Source: an uncultured Myxococcales bacterium
GTDB taxonomy: Bacteria; Myxococcota_A; UBA9042
DNA: 63,075 nucleotides
NCBI GenBank assembly: GCA_903919145.1
Contig: CAIXGW010000187.1
Location: 1-63,075 of the forward strand
Direction: 5' to 3'
In this document: one piece after another, positions 19,977-30,016 of the stretch
How the letters are laid out: every line of letters begins with the position of its first letter
Numbering within the stretch: the first letter of the stretch is position 1
Notes under the pieces: generated by a model
The model's database searches: none
What the model saw: the letters and a program-made list of their open reading frames with translations, nothing else
Told to the model about the DNA's origin: nothing
Made by a program: the position numbers and the translations under genes

Positions 19977-22900
19977 TCAGGGGTGCTCGGTGTAGCGGAT
20001 GACCAAGAACGGCCGCGCCGCCGGCACGCCAAAGCCGGACCACAGCCCCACGGTCGACCCCAGCTGGGCATACAGCCCTTCGCCCAGCGGCCAGGTCAGG
20101 GCCAGCGCGCCCTCCAGCCTCTCATTGTGGCGGTGGGCAAAGGGCGCCAGCACGGGGGTCTCATGGGTCAAGCTTGCTTCCAGCCAAGGGTTCTTGGCAT
20201 CCCAGGGGCTCTTCCAGCTGGTGGCTGCGGCCGCGGGGCTCAGGCTGCCGGCCACGCTCCAGCGCAGGGCTGGGCCATCTTCGACGTTAAAGCTCGTCGA
20301 GGTGCGCTGAAAACGCACTGCGGCATTGGCCGCCACCCGCCACGGCCCTGCTTGGCGCGAAAGGGCCATCCCCGGCGCGACCGTCAGGCCCGGCCGGCCA
20401 AAGTACTGGTCCGGGTTGCCGGTCGGCACCGTGGCCGTCAGCAGCGCTGCAGCGCCCCAGGCCTGCGGTTTTTCTGGGGCAAAGACGTACTTGGCGGCCA
20501 ACGTCACGTCGCCGATCAGCGGCTCGCTTGGCAGCTTGCCGGAGTTGTCGCCGTGCAGGCTGGGCCGCTCGGCGTGCTGGTACAGGCTGGTCGGCAGCGC
20601 CACCGCCAAGGTCAAGTGGTCGACGACCCGCATACTCACTAGCAGATCGCCTTGCAGGCGATCCTGGACCAGCGGCCGCACCACGTGCAGCTCATCGCCC
20701 ACCACCAGCGGTCGGTAGGCGTAGTGCAGCTGGGTCGCAAAAGACAGTCCAAACTCCGGCAGTTCGCGGGCTGCTTCGGTGCCCAGCATGCCCAGGCCAT
20801 CGGTCGTTGGCCGCAGACCGGTCGTGTCGGGCAGGGCCGCCCGGCCGGTCAACGGGTAGGCGCACGCCAGCAGCAGGGCAAGGCCCAGCGCCGCGCAGCG
20901 GCCCGGCAGCGCCGACCGCCTGCGCCGCCAGCCAATGGCCAGCGCCGCCGCCAGCAGCGCCAGCAGTCCGCTCCAGCTGCTTGTGCCGCCGCTGGGCTGG
21001 GCCTGGCAAGCGGTCAGGGGCGAGCTGCCGCGCAGCACCGCGCCGTGCTCCAACACTTGGGCATCGTCAGCGGAATTCAGTGGATTGGTCTGGGTTTGTA
21101 GCACCTCAATGCCGTCGTTCAACCCGCCGCCGTCGGTATCTGCGCTGCGCGGGTTGGTGGCGTAGCGCAGGATCTCGTCGCCGTCTGGCAAGCGGTCGCC
21201 GTCGCTGTCCAGGTCGCGGTAGTCCTCCCACTCATCACCATCAGAGTTCAGCGGTTTTTGCGGCATCTGCCCATTGCCGGGGTCTACGCCGCTCTCCACC
21301 GCGTCGGGCAGCAGGTCGTTGTCCGAGTCCTTGTCGAGCGCGTCGATGACGCCGTCGCCATCGGTGTCCATGGGCTGCTGCGGGTCGCGAATCTCGGTGG
21401 CATCCCACAACCCGTCGTGATCCGTGTCTTTGTCCAGAGGGTCGGTGCCCAGCTGCACCTCCAGCTCGTTGGCCAGGGTGTCGCCGTCAAAATCGCCGTC
21501 GTTGGCCACGTCGTCCTGAGCCTGCTGTGGGTCGGTCTCGCCGCTGCTCACCATGCCGTCGTGGCTGAAGTCTTCCTGGCCGTCTGGCAGGCCTCCGCCG
21601 TCGCTGTCGGCGCGCCGCGGCAGCGTGCGGGTCGAAGGATCCAGGTCGGCCACAAACACAGAGGAGCTCTTGGCCGTGGCCGCAGGCAATGGCAACGTCT
21701 CGTTGGTCAGGCCAATTTCGGTGCCGTCAAACAGGCCGTCGCCGTCGCTGTCCTCGTCGCGGGCGTCTATCTGGCCATCGCCGTCGCTGTCGCAGGCGAA
21801 ATTGGCTTCGGCGCCATCGGGCACGCCGTCGTCGTCGGCATCGCCGTCGCTTGGGGGCAGCTCCAGGCTCAGCTCCAGCGCGTCGCACAGGCCGTCGCCG
21901 TCGCTGTCGGGGCTGGCTGGCGCTTTGTCGGCATCGCCGGGGTCTCCCTCTGCCAAGTCTACGGCACCATTGCGATTGTAGTCCTCGTTGCCGTCGCTGT
22001 GGTGGTCGCCGTCGCTGTCTTTGCGCAGCGGCAGCGTCCGCGAAAGCGGGGCCACATCGGCGATCCAGCGCCCGCGCGCCTCATCGGTGCCCGCAAGCGG
22101 TGGGACGGCTGCAATGGGCTTGGTGGCGCCGGCTTCGGTGCCGTCCAGCACGCCGTCGTCATCGCTGTCAGGGTCCAGGGCGCCCACCAGGCCGTCCAGG
22201 TCAAAATCGCAGCAGGCGTTGGCTTCGGCGCCGTCGGCTACACCATCGTCGTCACTGTCGCGGTCCTGGCTGGAGGTGCCGCAGCGCTGCTCTTCGCTGT
22301 CGGCCAGGCCGTCGCCGTCGCTGTCCAGGCCGGCGGTCGCTGCTGCCGGATCGCGCGGATCGCTCTCCGCCGGGTCGACTCTGCCATTGGCATTGCTGTC
22401 TTCCAAGCCGTCGCGCACGCCGTCGCCGTCGCTGTCGGCCCTGAGCGGCTGGGTCGCGGTGGCGGTGTCCAGGTCGGCGCGGAAGTTGCCTGCCAGCAGC
22501 CAGGTGGCCTTGGCAGCGGCGCCGATGCCGCGCTCCAGCCCGTCGGGCAGCCCGTCGTTGTCGCTGTCGGCATCGCTGGCGCACGGCGCGCCGTCGCCAT
22601 CCGGGTCCAGGCTCAGGTTCCACTCGGCGCCGTCGTAGACCCCGTCATCGTCGCTGTCCGGGTCGTCCTTGCGCGTGCCCAGCTCGTCCTCTTCCCAGTC
22701 GGGCAGGCCGTCGCCGTCGCCGTCCAGCAGCAGGCTCTTGTCCAGCGGTGAGTTGGGATTGAGGGGATCGCTCTCAAACGCCTGCCCCGGGGCTTTGGCA
22801 ACCTGTTGAGCGCCATCGTGGTTCCAGTCTTCAGCGCCGTCGCGCAGGCCGTCGCCGTCGCTGTCGCTGTTGTCGGGGTTGGTCTTGGTGGTGGGATCGG

Positions 22901-25900
22901 CGTCGACCCGATACGCCCGGGCCGCAAGCAGGGTGTCTCCGTCCAATTGGCCAGGCATGGTGCTGCTTTCCAAGCCATCCCACAGTCCATCGTTGTCGCG
23001 GTCAGCGTCAATGGGGCCCGCCAGGCCATCGCCGTCGCCGTCTGAAAGGGGCTCCTGGCCGTCCAGCAAGCCGTCGTCGTCGCTGTCGCGGTCCAGCGGG
23101 TCGGCGCCCAGCTTGACCTCCGGGCCGTCTTTGAGGCCATCGCTGTCGCTGTCCTGGGCGGTCCGCTTGGTGCCAAAGGTCTTCTCCTGCGCGTCGCTCA
23201 GGCCGTCGCCATCGCTGTCCGTCGCGCGGAAATCGGCGGTGCCGTCGCCATCGCTATCGGCGGGCGGGGTCTGCCACTGGCTGTCGCCGGCCTCAGCCGC
23301 GTCAAGCCAGCCGTCGCCGTCGCTGTCCAAGTCAAACACATCGGCCTGCCCATCGCCGTCGCTGTCTACCAGCACCCCGCCCGGTGCCTCGTGGCCATCG
23401 CCAATGCCATCGCCGTCGCTGTCGGGCTTTTGGGGGTTGGTGCCGATCTTGGCTTCGACCACGTTCTTGAGGCCATCGCCATCGAAATCGCCAGACACGT
23501 CGTCCGCTGGGTTGAGCGGATCGGTGCCTTCGCCGATCTCCTGGCCATCGGCGGTGCCGCCCTTGTCGGTATCGGCCTGCAGCGGGTTGGTCTCGCCCGC
23601 GTCGACCTTGCCGTTCTTGTTCTTGTCTTCGCCGGCGTCAAACAGCCCGTCGCTGTCGCTGTCTTTGGCCAGCGGGTCGGTCTGGGTCTTGGGGTCCTGG
23701 TCGCCCGCCTTGCCCACTTCCAGCCCGTCGCCCAGGCCATCGCCGTCGCTGTCGGCCAGGTTCGGGTTGACTTCGCCGCTGTCGACCTTGCCATTCTTGT
23801 TCAGGTCTTCGGACGAGTCGCTCAGCCCATCGCCATCGGTGTCGCCACTCTTGGGGTTGGTCGTGGTCTTGGCGTCTGCGTCGTTCTTTTTGCCAAGCTC
23901 CAGGCCATCGGGCAGGCCATCGCCGTCGGTGTCAATGACCAGCGGGTTGGTGCCAAAAAAGTTCACCTCCAGGCCGTCAGACAGCCCGTCCAGGTCTGAG
24001 TCCCCGGCCGTCGGGTCGGTCTCGCCCTTGGCCTTGTCCCACACGCCGTTGAGGTTGGCGTCTTCGCTGCCGTCGGCCAGGTTGTCGCCGTCGCTGTCGG
24101 ACTTTTTTGGATTGCTCTCTCCTACCTCATACAGGCCGTTCTTGTTCTTGTCTTCCTGGCCGTCTTTCAAGCCGTCGCCATCGGTGTCGCCGGTGTTGGG
24201 ATCGGTGCCCTGGTGGTTGACAAAGGGGCCACCGAACTTGCCAAGCACCTCCAGCTTGTCAATGAGGCCGTCGCTGTCGCTGTCCTTGGCGCGCGGGTTG
24301 GTGCGGTTGGGCACGTCCTTGCCGTCCTCTCCCGGCTTGGTCACGTTGTATTCCGCCAGGTTGGTCAGGCCATCGCCGTCGTTGTCGTAGGCGGCATCGG
24401 CGGGGTTCAAGGGCAGCAACGGCAGGCCTTCGCCGGTCTTGCCGCTGTACTGCACCTCCCAGCCGTCGTCCATGCCGTCGCCGTCGGTGTCCTTCTTGCC
24501 TGGATCGGTCTCGCCCAGCTGCGGGTTCCATGCGCCGTCGTGGTTGGCGTCTTCCTCGCCGTCGGCCAGGCCGTCGGAGTCGCCGTCTTTCTGCAGCGGG
24601 TCGGTCTTGCTCGCCGAGTCGCCGTCGCCGGCAAAAGGCAGGGCCGTGGCGCCTGGCTGCTTGGCAGAAACTTGAGGCGTCACCAGCCCAATCTCCAGGC
24701 CGTCGCCCAGGCCGTCGCCGTCGGTGTCCAGCAACAGCGGGCTTGTGCCCCCGGTGACCTTGGCGGCGCTGCCGTCTTTGCTGATGCCGCCCTCTTTGCC
24801 GTCCAGCAGGCCGTCCTCGTCGCTGTCGGCATCGCCAGGCTTGGTCTTGAGGTGATCCAGCAGCGGCAGAGCCTCTTGGCCATCGTCCAGACCGTCGCCG
24901 TCGCTGTCCTTGTCATTGGGCTTGCTGTTGCTGAACTTTTGCTCGTAGTTGGTCGACAGTCCGTCGCCATCGGGATCCTTGCCGGCGTCGTCGCTGGCCA
25001 GCTTGGGATTGCTGCCGTCGGCGATCTCCACCGGGTCGTACAGTCCGCCGCCATCGGTGTCGGCCAACAGGGGGCTTGTGCCGTAGGCCTGGACCTCGGC
25101 GCCGTCGCTCAAGGTGTCCCAGTCTGTGTCGACCAGCAGCGGGTCAGTGCTGTGGACCTTGACCTCGGCGCCGTCGCTCAAGGCATCGCCGTCACTGTCA
25201 AAAACCAGCGGATCGGTCAGGTAAAGGTTGACTTCTTGGCCGTCGCTCAGCCCATCTTGGTCAGTGTCAGCCTTGTTGGGCAGGGTCTTGAACTCGCTGA
25301 CCTCTTCGCCGTCGGCCAGGCCGTCCTCGTCGCTGTCTTTGACAAAGCGGTTGGTCAGGTAGACGTTGAGCTCTTGCCAGTCGGCCAACCCGTCGCTATC
25401 GCTGTCTTTTTTGTCGTCGTTGGGCTGGGTGGGATCGGTGCCGTCTACCAGCACCTCAGCGCCATCGTCGGAAAAGCCGTTGTCAGAGTCGACCTGCAGG
25501 GGATTGGTCTTGGTGACCTGCAGCTCCACATTGTCGGGCAGGCCGTCGCCGTCGGTGTCGGACTTGTTGGGGTTGGTCTTGGTCTTGGTGACTTCCAGGT
25601 GGTCCGACAAGAAGTCGCCATCGGTGTCGAGCTTAAGCGGGTCGGTCTTGACGGCGCCGTTCAGTTCCTCGGTGTCGGTCAGACCGTCGCCATCGGTGTC
25701 CTTGAGCAAAGGGTCGGTGCCGGCCGCCAGCTCCTGGGCATTGGTCAGGCCATCGCTGTCAAAGTCGCCGTTGCCGGCTTGGCCAAGGTTGCCAAAGTAG
25801 CTGACTTCCCAGCTGTCCGTCAGTCCGTCGGCATCGGCATCGGCGGCCCGCGCCGGCGCAGGTGCCAGCAGCAGCGCAAGCGCCACGGCCGGCCGCAGCA

Positions 25901-25964
25901 ACCATGGAAGGGCAGGGGCTGGGGCAGAGCGGGCGTGGACGGTCGAGGGGCGCAGTCGAGTCAT
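19977..25964 (-). CDS. giant thrombospondin type-3 repeat protein fused to outer-membrane beta-barrel
   Basis: A 1995-aa exported protein. The order is: signal peptide (about residues 20-40); roughly 60 calcium-binding repeats of the form DxDGDGLxDGxE, often with TxPxxxDxD linkers (about 41-1640); a tripartite tail with Cys, Gly-Gly, a hydrophobic stretch and RRRR ([15 protein letters not shown] ... WRRRR, about 1650-1683); a second signal-peptide-like segment ([17 protein letters not shown], about 1688-1706); and a 280-residue beta-barrel-like domain ending VIRYTEHP. The acidic repeats should bind many Ca2+ ions and form a rigid surface rod. The tail looks like the C-terminal sorting tags of myxobacterial surface proteins, yet here it is internal. 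It may be a gene fusion. Confidence 0.88.
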   Translation of the reverse strand: MTRLRPSTVHARSAPAPALPWLLRPAVALALLLAPAPARAADADADGLTDSWEVSYFGNLGQAGNGDFDSDGLTNAQELAAGTDPLLKDTDGDGLTDTEELNGAVKTDPLKLDTDGDFLSDHLEVTKTKTNPNKSDTDGDGLPDNVELQVTKTNPLQVDSDNGFSDDGAEVLVDGTDPTQPNDDKKDSDSDGLADWQELNVYLTNRFVKDSDEDGLADGEEVSEFKTLPNKADTDQDGLSDGQEVNLYLTDPLVFDSDGDALSDGAEVKVHSTDPLLVDTDWDTLSDGAEVQAYGTSPLLADTDGGGLYDPVEIADGSNPKLASDDAGKDPDGDGLSTNYEQKFSNSKPNDKDSDGDGLDDGQEALPLLDHLKTKPGDADSDEDGLLDGKEGGISKDGSAAKVTGGTSPLLLDTDGDGLGDGLEIGLVTPQVSAKQPGATALPFAGDGDSASKTDPLQKDGDSDGLADGEEDANHDGAWNPQLGETDPGKKDTDGDGMDDGWEVQYSGKTGEGLPLLPLNPADAAYDNDGDGLTNLAEYNVTKPGEDGKDVPNRTNPRAKDSDSDGLIDKLEVLGKFGGPFVNHQGTDPNTGDTDGDGLKDGQEDKNKNGLYEVGESNPKKSDSDGDNLADGSEDANLNGVWDKAKGETDPTAGDSDLDGLSDGLEVNFFGTNPLVIDTDGDGLPDGLELGKKNDADAKTTTNPKSGDTDGDGLSDSSEDLNKNGKVDSGEVNPNLADSDGDGLGDGLEVGKAGDQDPKTQTDPLAKDSDSDGLFDAGEDKNKNGKVDAGETNPLQADTDKGGTADGQEIGEGTDPLNPADDVSGDFDGDGLKNVVEAKIGTNPQKPDSDGDGIGDGHEAPGGVLVDSDGDGQADVFDLDSDGDGWLDAAEAGDSQWQTPPADSDGDGTADFRATDSDGDGLSDAQEKTFGTKRTAQDSDSDGLKDGPEVKLGADPLDRDSDDDGLLDGQEPLSDGDGDGLAGPIDADRDNDGLWDGLESSTMPGQLDGDTLLAARAYRVDADPTTKTNPDNSDSDGDGLRDGAEDWNHDGAQQVAKAPGQAFESDPLNPNSPLDKSLLLDGDGDGLPDWEEDELGTRKDDPDSDDDGVYDGAEWNLSLDPDGDGAPCASDADSDNDGLPDGLERGIGAAAKATWLLAGNFRADLDTATATQPLRADSDGDGVRDGLEDSNANGRVDPAESDPRDPAAATAGLDSDGDGLADSEEQRCGTSSQDRDSDDDGVADGAEANACCDFDLDGLVGALDPDSDDDGVLDGTEAGATKPIAAVPPLAGTDEARGRWIADVAPLSRTLPLRKDSDGDHHSDGNEDYNRNGAVDLAEGDPGDADKAPASPDSDGDGLCDALELSLELPPSDGDADDDGVPDGAEANFACDSDGDGQIDARDEDSDGDGLFDGTEIGLTNETLPLPAATAKSSSVFVADLDPSTRTLPRRADSDGGGLPDGQEDFSHDGMVSSGETDPQQAQDDVANDGDFDGDTLANELEVQLGTDPLDKDTDHDGLWDATEIRDPQQPMDTDGDGVIDALDKDSDNDLLPDAVESGVDPGNGQMPQKPLNSDGDEWEDYRDLDSDGDRLPDGDEILRYATNPRSADTDGGGLNDGIEVLQTQTNPLNSADDAQVLEHGAVLRGSSPLTACQAQPSGGTSSWSGLLALLAAALAIGWRRRRSALPGRCAALGLALLLACAYPLTGRAALPDTTGLRPTTDGLGMLGTEAARELPEFGLSFATQLHYAYRPLVVGDELHVVRPLVQDRLQGDLLVSMRVVDHLTLAVALPTSLYQHAERPSLHGDNSGKLPSEPLIGDVTLAAKYVFAPEKPQAWGAAALLTATVPTGNPDQYFGRPGLTVAPGMALSRQAGPWRVAANAAVRFQRTSTSFNVEDGPALRWSVAGSLSPAAAATSWKSPWDAKNPWLEASLTHETPVLAPFAHRHNERLEGALALTWPLGEGLYAQLGSTVGLWSGFGVPAARPFLVIRYTEHP
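20846..25860 (-). repeat. tandem coding repeats (calcium-repeat array)
   Basis: Within the giant protein gene the DNA is strongly repetitive: on the plus strand, units such as GCCGTCGCCGTCGCTGTC recur every 60-120 bases. This is the coding reflection of about 60 DSDGDGL-type loops, not an independent element. The near-identical units make the stretch prone to expansion, contraction and assembly error, so the copy number should be treated as provisional. Confidence 0.8.
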
Positions 25965-26210
25965 GGGCCGATTTTGGCCCTGTTCTGTTGCGGAAACAAG
26001 CCCTGTGGCGCAGTTTGGCTGGGCCCCTGCGGCGAGCCGCTGCCGCGCGGGCTGGGCATGAAGGTAGCAACGGGCCAGCTACCAAGCTGCCGAGCGCGGC
26101 GCCTGCAGCCTCGGTGGCAGCAGCACCCACAAGCGCTGCCGGGCAACCGCACCATTCGCTCCCCCTGGACCAGAGTCCTGGCGAGGCCAGCTCTTCCCCG
26201 CGGGCACCGG

Positions 26211-26813
26211 CTACTTTCGCGCCTCAAAATACCCGTGAATCGCCGGCTGCGCGGCCACTGCGGCGTAGAGCGCAAGCAGCTTGGGGAAGCGGTCGAACGT
26301 AGAGGGCGGGATGTGGTCGTACGTGCCGCTCAGGTAAGAACGCAGGATGACGTAGAGCTTGATGTCCGCCACCGACAGCGCGTCGCCGGCCATGAACGGA
26401 CCGGCCATCTGGGCCGAAACCGTAGCTGCCCACTGGCTGAGCCATCCGGCGGCAAAAGCTTCGCGCGCGGCCTTCTTCTCGTCCTCGGTCATGCCCTTGC
26501 CGTCGGGCAGCTTGGCGCGGATGTCTTCGACCGACTGCAGCAGCGCCTCCTGCTGTGCCGCTTGCCACGGATCGGCCGGGTACAGCCCGTTGGCGCGGCC
26601 GATGTAGCCCAAAATAGCGTTGCTTTGCGCAAGCTTCTGGCCGTCGATGTCCAGCACTGGCAGCGCGCCAAACGGCGTTGTTGGCTTGAGCGCCGCCCAT
26701 TGCTCGCGAGAGAGGCGGACGTCCTCAAACGGCAGCTTTGCGACGGTCAGCGCGAGCCGGCACTCCAAGCCGCGCGAGCCGTCGAAATCGAAGTAGGTCA
26801 GGGAAATGGCCAT
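26211..26813 (-). CDS. glutathione S-transferase family protein
   Basis: A 200-aa cytosolic protein with a thioredoxin-like N-terminal half (LTYFDFDGSRGLECRLALTVA; Tyr5-Tyr7 region, FGALPVLDIDGQKLAQSNAI with the cis-Pro and the Gln-Ser pair that binds the gamma-glutamyl group) and the all-helical C-terminal half (LSVADIKLYVILRSY). The pattern resembles sigma/mu-like GSTs with a tyrosine near the N-terminus. AGGAG lies 5 bases before the ATG. The gene stands alone between the calcium-repeat gene and the intelectin gene; its substrate is unknown. Confidence 0.93.
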   Translation of the reverse strand: MAISLTYFDFDGSRGLECRLALTVAKLPFEDVRLSREQWAALKPTTPFGALPVLDIDGQKLAQSNAILGYIGRANGLYPADPWQAAQQEALLQSVEDIRAKLPDGKGMTEDEKKAAREAFAAGWLSQWAATVSAQMAGPFMAGDALSVADIKLYVILRSYLSGTYDHIPPSTFDRFPKLLALYAAVAAQPAIHGYFEARK

Positions 26814-27194
26814 GGTATCTCCTAGGGATGGGCAGAGTCGCGGGGTATCTCAGGCCGCGACGGTACCCGGGGTGGGCCGTTCGGTCAACGGCAGCCGCGC
26901 GCAACCTTCCAGAATCCACGGCGTTGAAGCTGCCGGATCATCGAATTGGGCTGCGCACAGTCTGGCGCTCGCTGCCGCGCGAAAAGGCGAGACGGGGCCT
27001 GAGGGGCGCCCGCGGTGGCCGACAGGCCAGGAATCGGAGGCGATTCCAGCTGCCAAGCTAGTGCCCAGCAGCCGATACTCGCCCCAGGGCTTTCGGGCGG
27101 GGCTGGCGGTGCCACTGGCGCAATTCGAGGTTCGGACTCACCTGCTGGGTGGTGGGGCTTCGAACCGCACAACCGGAAAGACCCGGCCAGCGCC
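26814..27194. other. 381-bp intergenic region between GST and lectin genes
   Basis: The segment lies upstream of the GST gene and downstream of the lectin gene, so it should hold the GST promoter; I could not identify convincing -35/-10 boxes. It contains copy A of the 34-bp repeat. No coding region with recognisable similarity was found in it. Confidence 0.5.
27051..27084. repeat. 34-bp intergenic repeat, copy A
   Basis: This 34-base stretch matches 29942-29975 at 31 of 34 positions (core GCCCAGCAGYCGATACTCGC). A shared GACAGGCCA occurs 30 bases upstream here and 33 bases upstream in the other copy, so the homologous unit may span about 65 bases. Both copies flank the lectin gene in intergenic DNA. 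Function unknown. Confidence 0.65.
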
Positions 27195-29417
27195 CTATCG
27201 GATAAAGAACAGCACGGCGGCTTCCGTCATCGCCTTGGTGGCGCTCCAGCCGCTGCCGGAGCCGTAGCCGTCCCAATCCCAGCCGGCAAAGTCGCCGCAC
27301 TGCTTGGGCGCAGACTCGGGCACCCAGCCAGAGGAGCCGAGGCAGGCGTGCTCGCCGTTGCAGCCGTTGTACTTGATGCCTGGGCAGACGGCAAAGGAGG
27401 CCTGTTCGTTATTGTAGACGCGGAAATGCACGTAGCCGGGATCAGACTCGGCGTTGGCGTTGGGCGAGATCAGGCTGTCGATGGCGCCATTGGAGCCCTT
27501 GTCCCAGGTGACCGCCACAGCCGGGCCGCTGTTGCCGCAGCTGCCGCCGTGGCCGTTGGGGTAATTGTTCTTGAACAGGGTGTAGAGCGAGCCGCCCAGG
27601 CTGCCCAAGAAGCCGCTGGTGGTGAAGTAGCGCAGCAAGGCCGCGTCGCGCCAGCTGGTTTGGGCGCTGCCGTTCGGCACGTGCCACAGCATCACGTCTT
27701 TGCCTACCACGCCGGCATAGGCGGGTGCCTTGTAGTCGGCTTTGGTAGCATCGGCCAAGGTCCCAAAGACCTCTGTGTTTTCCCAGGCGCCGTCGCCCTT
27801 GGCAAACTGCGGTGCACAGCCCTTGGTGCTGGACCACTTGTCTCCCAGGCCGCACTTGTCGTCCATGTTGTCTTCGTGGACGCTGGACACCAAAGTCCAG
27901 CCGCCGCCGTTGGTGGTCATGTCGCAATAGGCTGGGTAGCCCTGGCTGGCGCCGGCGTTGATGAAGTAGACGCCGTCTTTGCTGGCGGGCAGCTTTGCCA
28001 GGATGTCTTTGCAGTCCTTGGCCGGATTGTCGGCCGTGCCCACGGGGAACAGCGAGAACGCTACGTATTCCTTGCCGTTGCACACGTAAAACGCCTTGTC
28101 TTTGGGGCTGGCGTACATGGCGCCGAATAGCGTGGGCCCGCAGGGGGTTGGCGCGGCGTCGCTGTTGGCCAGCTGCAGGAGCGCGGTGGCGCCGACCTTC
28201 TTGGTAGACAGGGTCTTGACCTGGACCGACCATCCCAACAGCTTGCCATCCTTGCCGCCGCCGGTTCCCTCGAAATCGGCCACAGAAATTGACCACTTGC
28301 CCTTGGGATTGTCGCCCACCCACAGCGCCAAGTCGCCGCTTTTTGGCGTCGCTGTGTCCGGAAAGGTGGCCTTGAGCACCGTGCCGCTGCCACTTAGGTC
28401 GTGCAGTACGTAGGCGTTGGCTTTGGGGTCGTAGACGGTGACTTTGACCTTGCTGATGTCGCTGTTGACGAGGTCGATGCTGACAGAGACGCCCTGCGCA
28501 TTGCCCCAATCGGGCACCAGAATCTCGTCGGCGACGCCGGCGGGAAAGGCGTCGGCAATATCGATTGGGGTGGTTCCAGAGACCGCCTTCTCGACAAACT
28601 GGTTGGTCAGCAGCCCGTTGCTGATCTCGTCCAGGCCGTCTTTGGGCAAGCTGGCCGCATCGACGCCGCCGGCCACGCACTCATAGCTGCCGTCGGCCTT
28701 GAGGCCCTTCATCACCAGGCCGGTCCCGCAGCTATCGCCGAGCTTGGGCAACACTGGCTTGCTGGTCAGGTCAGCGTAACTGCCGGTGGTGGCTACCTTG
28801 TGCAGCACGGGCCCGTTCTTGAGGTCGGCGTAGTCGCCAGTGCCGGCGACTTTGGCCAGGCTCGCGGCTTTGACGTAGTCGCCAAGGTCGGCGGTCTTGG
28901 CGTAGCCGGAGAGGTCGGCGGTCTTGGCATATCCCTGCAAGTCCAATGGCTTGACAAAGCCCTGGGTCACCGCCGGGTCCAGGTGGCCGGCCTTGATGCA
29001 GCCGCTGCACTCCAGCGACTCGGCCAGGGTGGCCCGCAGCGCCGTCGCCACCGAGCGCATGGGCACAGCACTGAGAGCGGGATCGCTGCCGATCTGCATC
29101 TGCAACCAGCGCTCGCCGGCAAAAATGGCAGGTAGCAGCGGGGCTTTGCTGCCAAGAGCGTGGGAAAATTGGCCGTTCTTGACGGTCAGGGTCACATTCT
29201 GTTCAGTCCACAGCGCTTTGCCGGTGGGACCGTCGAGCACGGCAAACCCGGTGGCGTAGCTGCCGTCTGCCGTCGGGCCGCCGCTGGCAGAGGACAGCAA
29301 GCCCTCAACCTGCAGGGTCTGCTGCGCCCACGCGGCGGCGGGGACCAGGGCAGAGACGGTGAGGCCCCAGGCGACCAGCTTGGCCATCCGACGCCTTTGA
29401 AATTCTTTAAAGTGCAT
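27195..29417 (-). CDS. secreted P-domain and intelectin-type (X-type) lectin protein
   Basis: A 740-aa exported protein with a signal peptide (residues about 12-32) and a strong ribosome site (AGGAG, 5 bases before the ATG). An N-terminal beta-rich region leads into short GYAKTADL-type repeats (about 165-200). A P/homoB-type domain follows (about 270-405; LALWVGDNPKGKWSISVAD). Residues about 465-740 are an intelectin-like domain: CDMTTNGGGWTLVSSVHE, GDKWSS, LWHVPNG, ALLRYFTTSGFL, VYNNEQA, CNGEHACLG, PESAPKQCGDF and the terminal TEAAVLFFIR match vertebrate intelectins almost block by block. The Asn, Glu-His and Glu ligands that hold Ca2+ and exocyclic glycan diols in intelectins are kept. It likely binds glycans outside the cell. 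Confidence 0.9.
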   Translation of the reverse strand: MHFKEFQRRRMAKLVAWGLTVSALVPAAAWAQQTLQVEGLLSSASGGPTADGSYATGFAVLDGPTGKALWTEQNVTLTVKNGQFSHALGSKAPLLPAIFAGERWLQMQIGSDPALSAVPMRSVATALRATLAESLECSGCIKAGHLDPAVTQGFVKPLDLQGYAKTADLSGYAKTADLGDYVKAASLAKVAGTGDYADLKNGPVLHKVATTGSYADLTSKPVLPKLGDSCGTGLVMKGLKADGSYECVAGGVDAASLPKDGLDEISNGLLTNQFVEKAVSGTTPIDIADAFPAGVADEILVPDWGNAQGVSVSIDLVNSDISKVKVTVYDPKANAYVLHDLSGSGTVLKATFPDTATPKSGDLALWVGDNPKGKWSISVADFEGTGGGKDGKLLGWSVQVKTLSTKKVGATALLQLANSDAAPTPCGPTLFGAMYASPKDKAFYVCNGKEYVAFSLFPVGTADNPAKDCKDILAKLPASKDGVYFINAGASQGYPAYCDMTTNGGGWTLVSSVHEDNMDDKCGLGDKWSSTKGCAPQFAKGDGAWENTEVFGTLADATKADYKAPAYAGVVGKDVMLWHVPNGSAQTSWRDAALLRYFTTSGFLGSLGGSLYTLFKNNYPNGHGGSCGNSGPAVAVTWDKGSNGAIDSLISPNANAESDPGYVHFRVYNNEQASFAVCPGIKYNGCNGEHACLGSSGWVPESAPKQCGDFAGWDWDGYGSGSGWSATKAMTEAAVLFFIR
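28950..28973 (+). repeat. 18-bp repeat, copy 2, inside the lectin gene
   Basis: The identical CTTGACAAAGCCCTGGGT core lies antisense within the lectin coding sequence, at codons for the TQGFVKP segment. It is followed by CA and CCGC. The other copies (4124 and 34450) are intergenic. Either the element arose from this coding segment or it was inserted in frame. Confidence 0.6.
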
Positions 29418-30016
29418 GGTGTCTCCTGCCAGCTAGAGGGGACCCGGCAGGCTAGCGCAGCGACGGTGTGGCGTCAAGCCAGGAGCAACCGTCCGGCCTC
29501 TCCATCCCCGGAGGAGGTGTCAGGTATTTCCAATTAACAATTAGCTCCGTTCCGCGGGCGAACTACGCTCGCCAACGCCACAAGCGACGCCCGCAGCTGG
29601 CAAAATCGCATGATCTGCTTGCCTATTATGTTGTTTTAGCTCGGCAAAGTCCTGGTTCAGCTGCGCATCACCGGCGGCGTGACCCGTCTGCGTTCTTGAC
29701 CGAGCTGTGCCGGTGTCTTGGCCGCGAGCCGGTGCCTCTGCACGCCACAAAGGCTTGGTGCAGCGTCGTTGATCCCTGGCCCGAGAGCCAGCAGTTCGCC
29801 ATCCAACCCGCTTCAGCCCCGCAACCCAACTGGCAGGTCACGTCCAACGGTCCAGAGTTGGCCACGGCGGTGCGGCGGATTCAGGTCCGCCGGATGCCAT
29901 CGGTCGGCGACAGGCCATAGGTCCACGCCGCTGCCCCTCGTTGCCAAGCCAGCGCCCAGCAGTCGATACTCGCCCTCGGTCCTGCCCCAGCCGCCTGTGT
30001 GCGGCCAGAGCCGCTG
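29418..30016. other. 599-bp intergenic region with AT-rich stretch
   Basis: This is the longest non-coding gap of the window, between the divergent lectin gene and the fused membrane/SpeE-like gene. It has AT-rich patches at 29525-29550 and 29610-29640 that stand out from the GC-rich background and probably hold promoters for one or both genes, but I could not assign boxes. Copy B of the 34-bp repeat lies at 29942-29975. I found no tRNA cloverleaf or convincing small gene. Confidence 0.55.
29942..29975. repeat. 34-bp intergenic repeat, copy B
   Basis: It matches 27051-27084 at 31 of 34 positions, in the same orientation, and ends 41 bases before the start of the membrane/SpeE-like gene. The GACAGGCCA segment common to both copies is at 29909-29917. 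Confidence 0.65.

Noticed and set aside
21000..25860. CRISPR-like regular repeats
   Set aside because: The periodic GCCGTCGCCGTCGCTGTC units keep the reading frame of the calcium-repeat protein, and the spacers are coding sequence.
24213..26825. An 870-codon plus-strand frame across the calcium-repeat gene
   Set aside because: It reads as monotonous Val/Ala/Gly repeats, the mirror of the DxDGDG codons on the minus strand.
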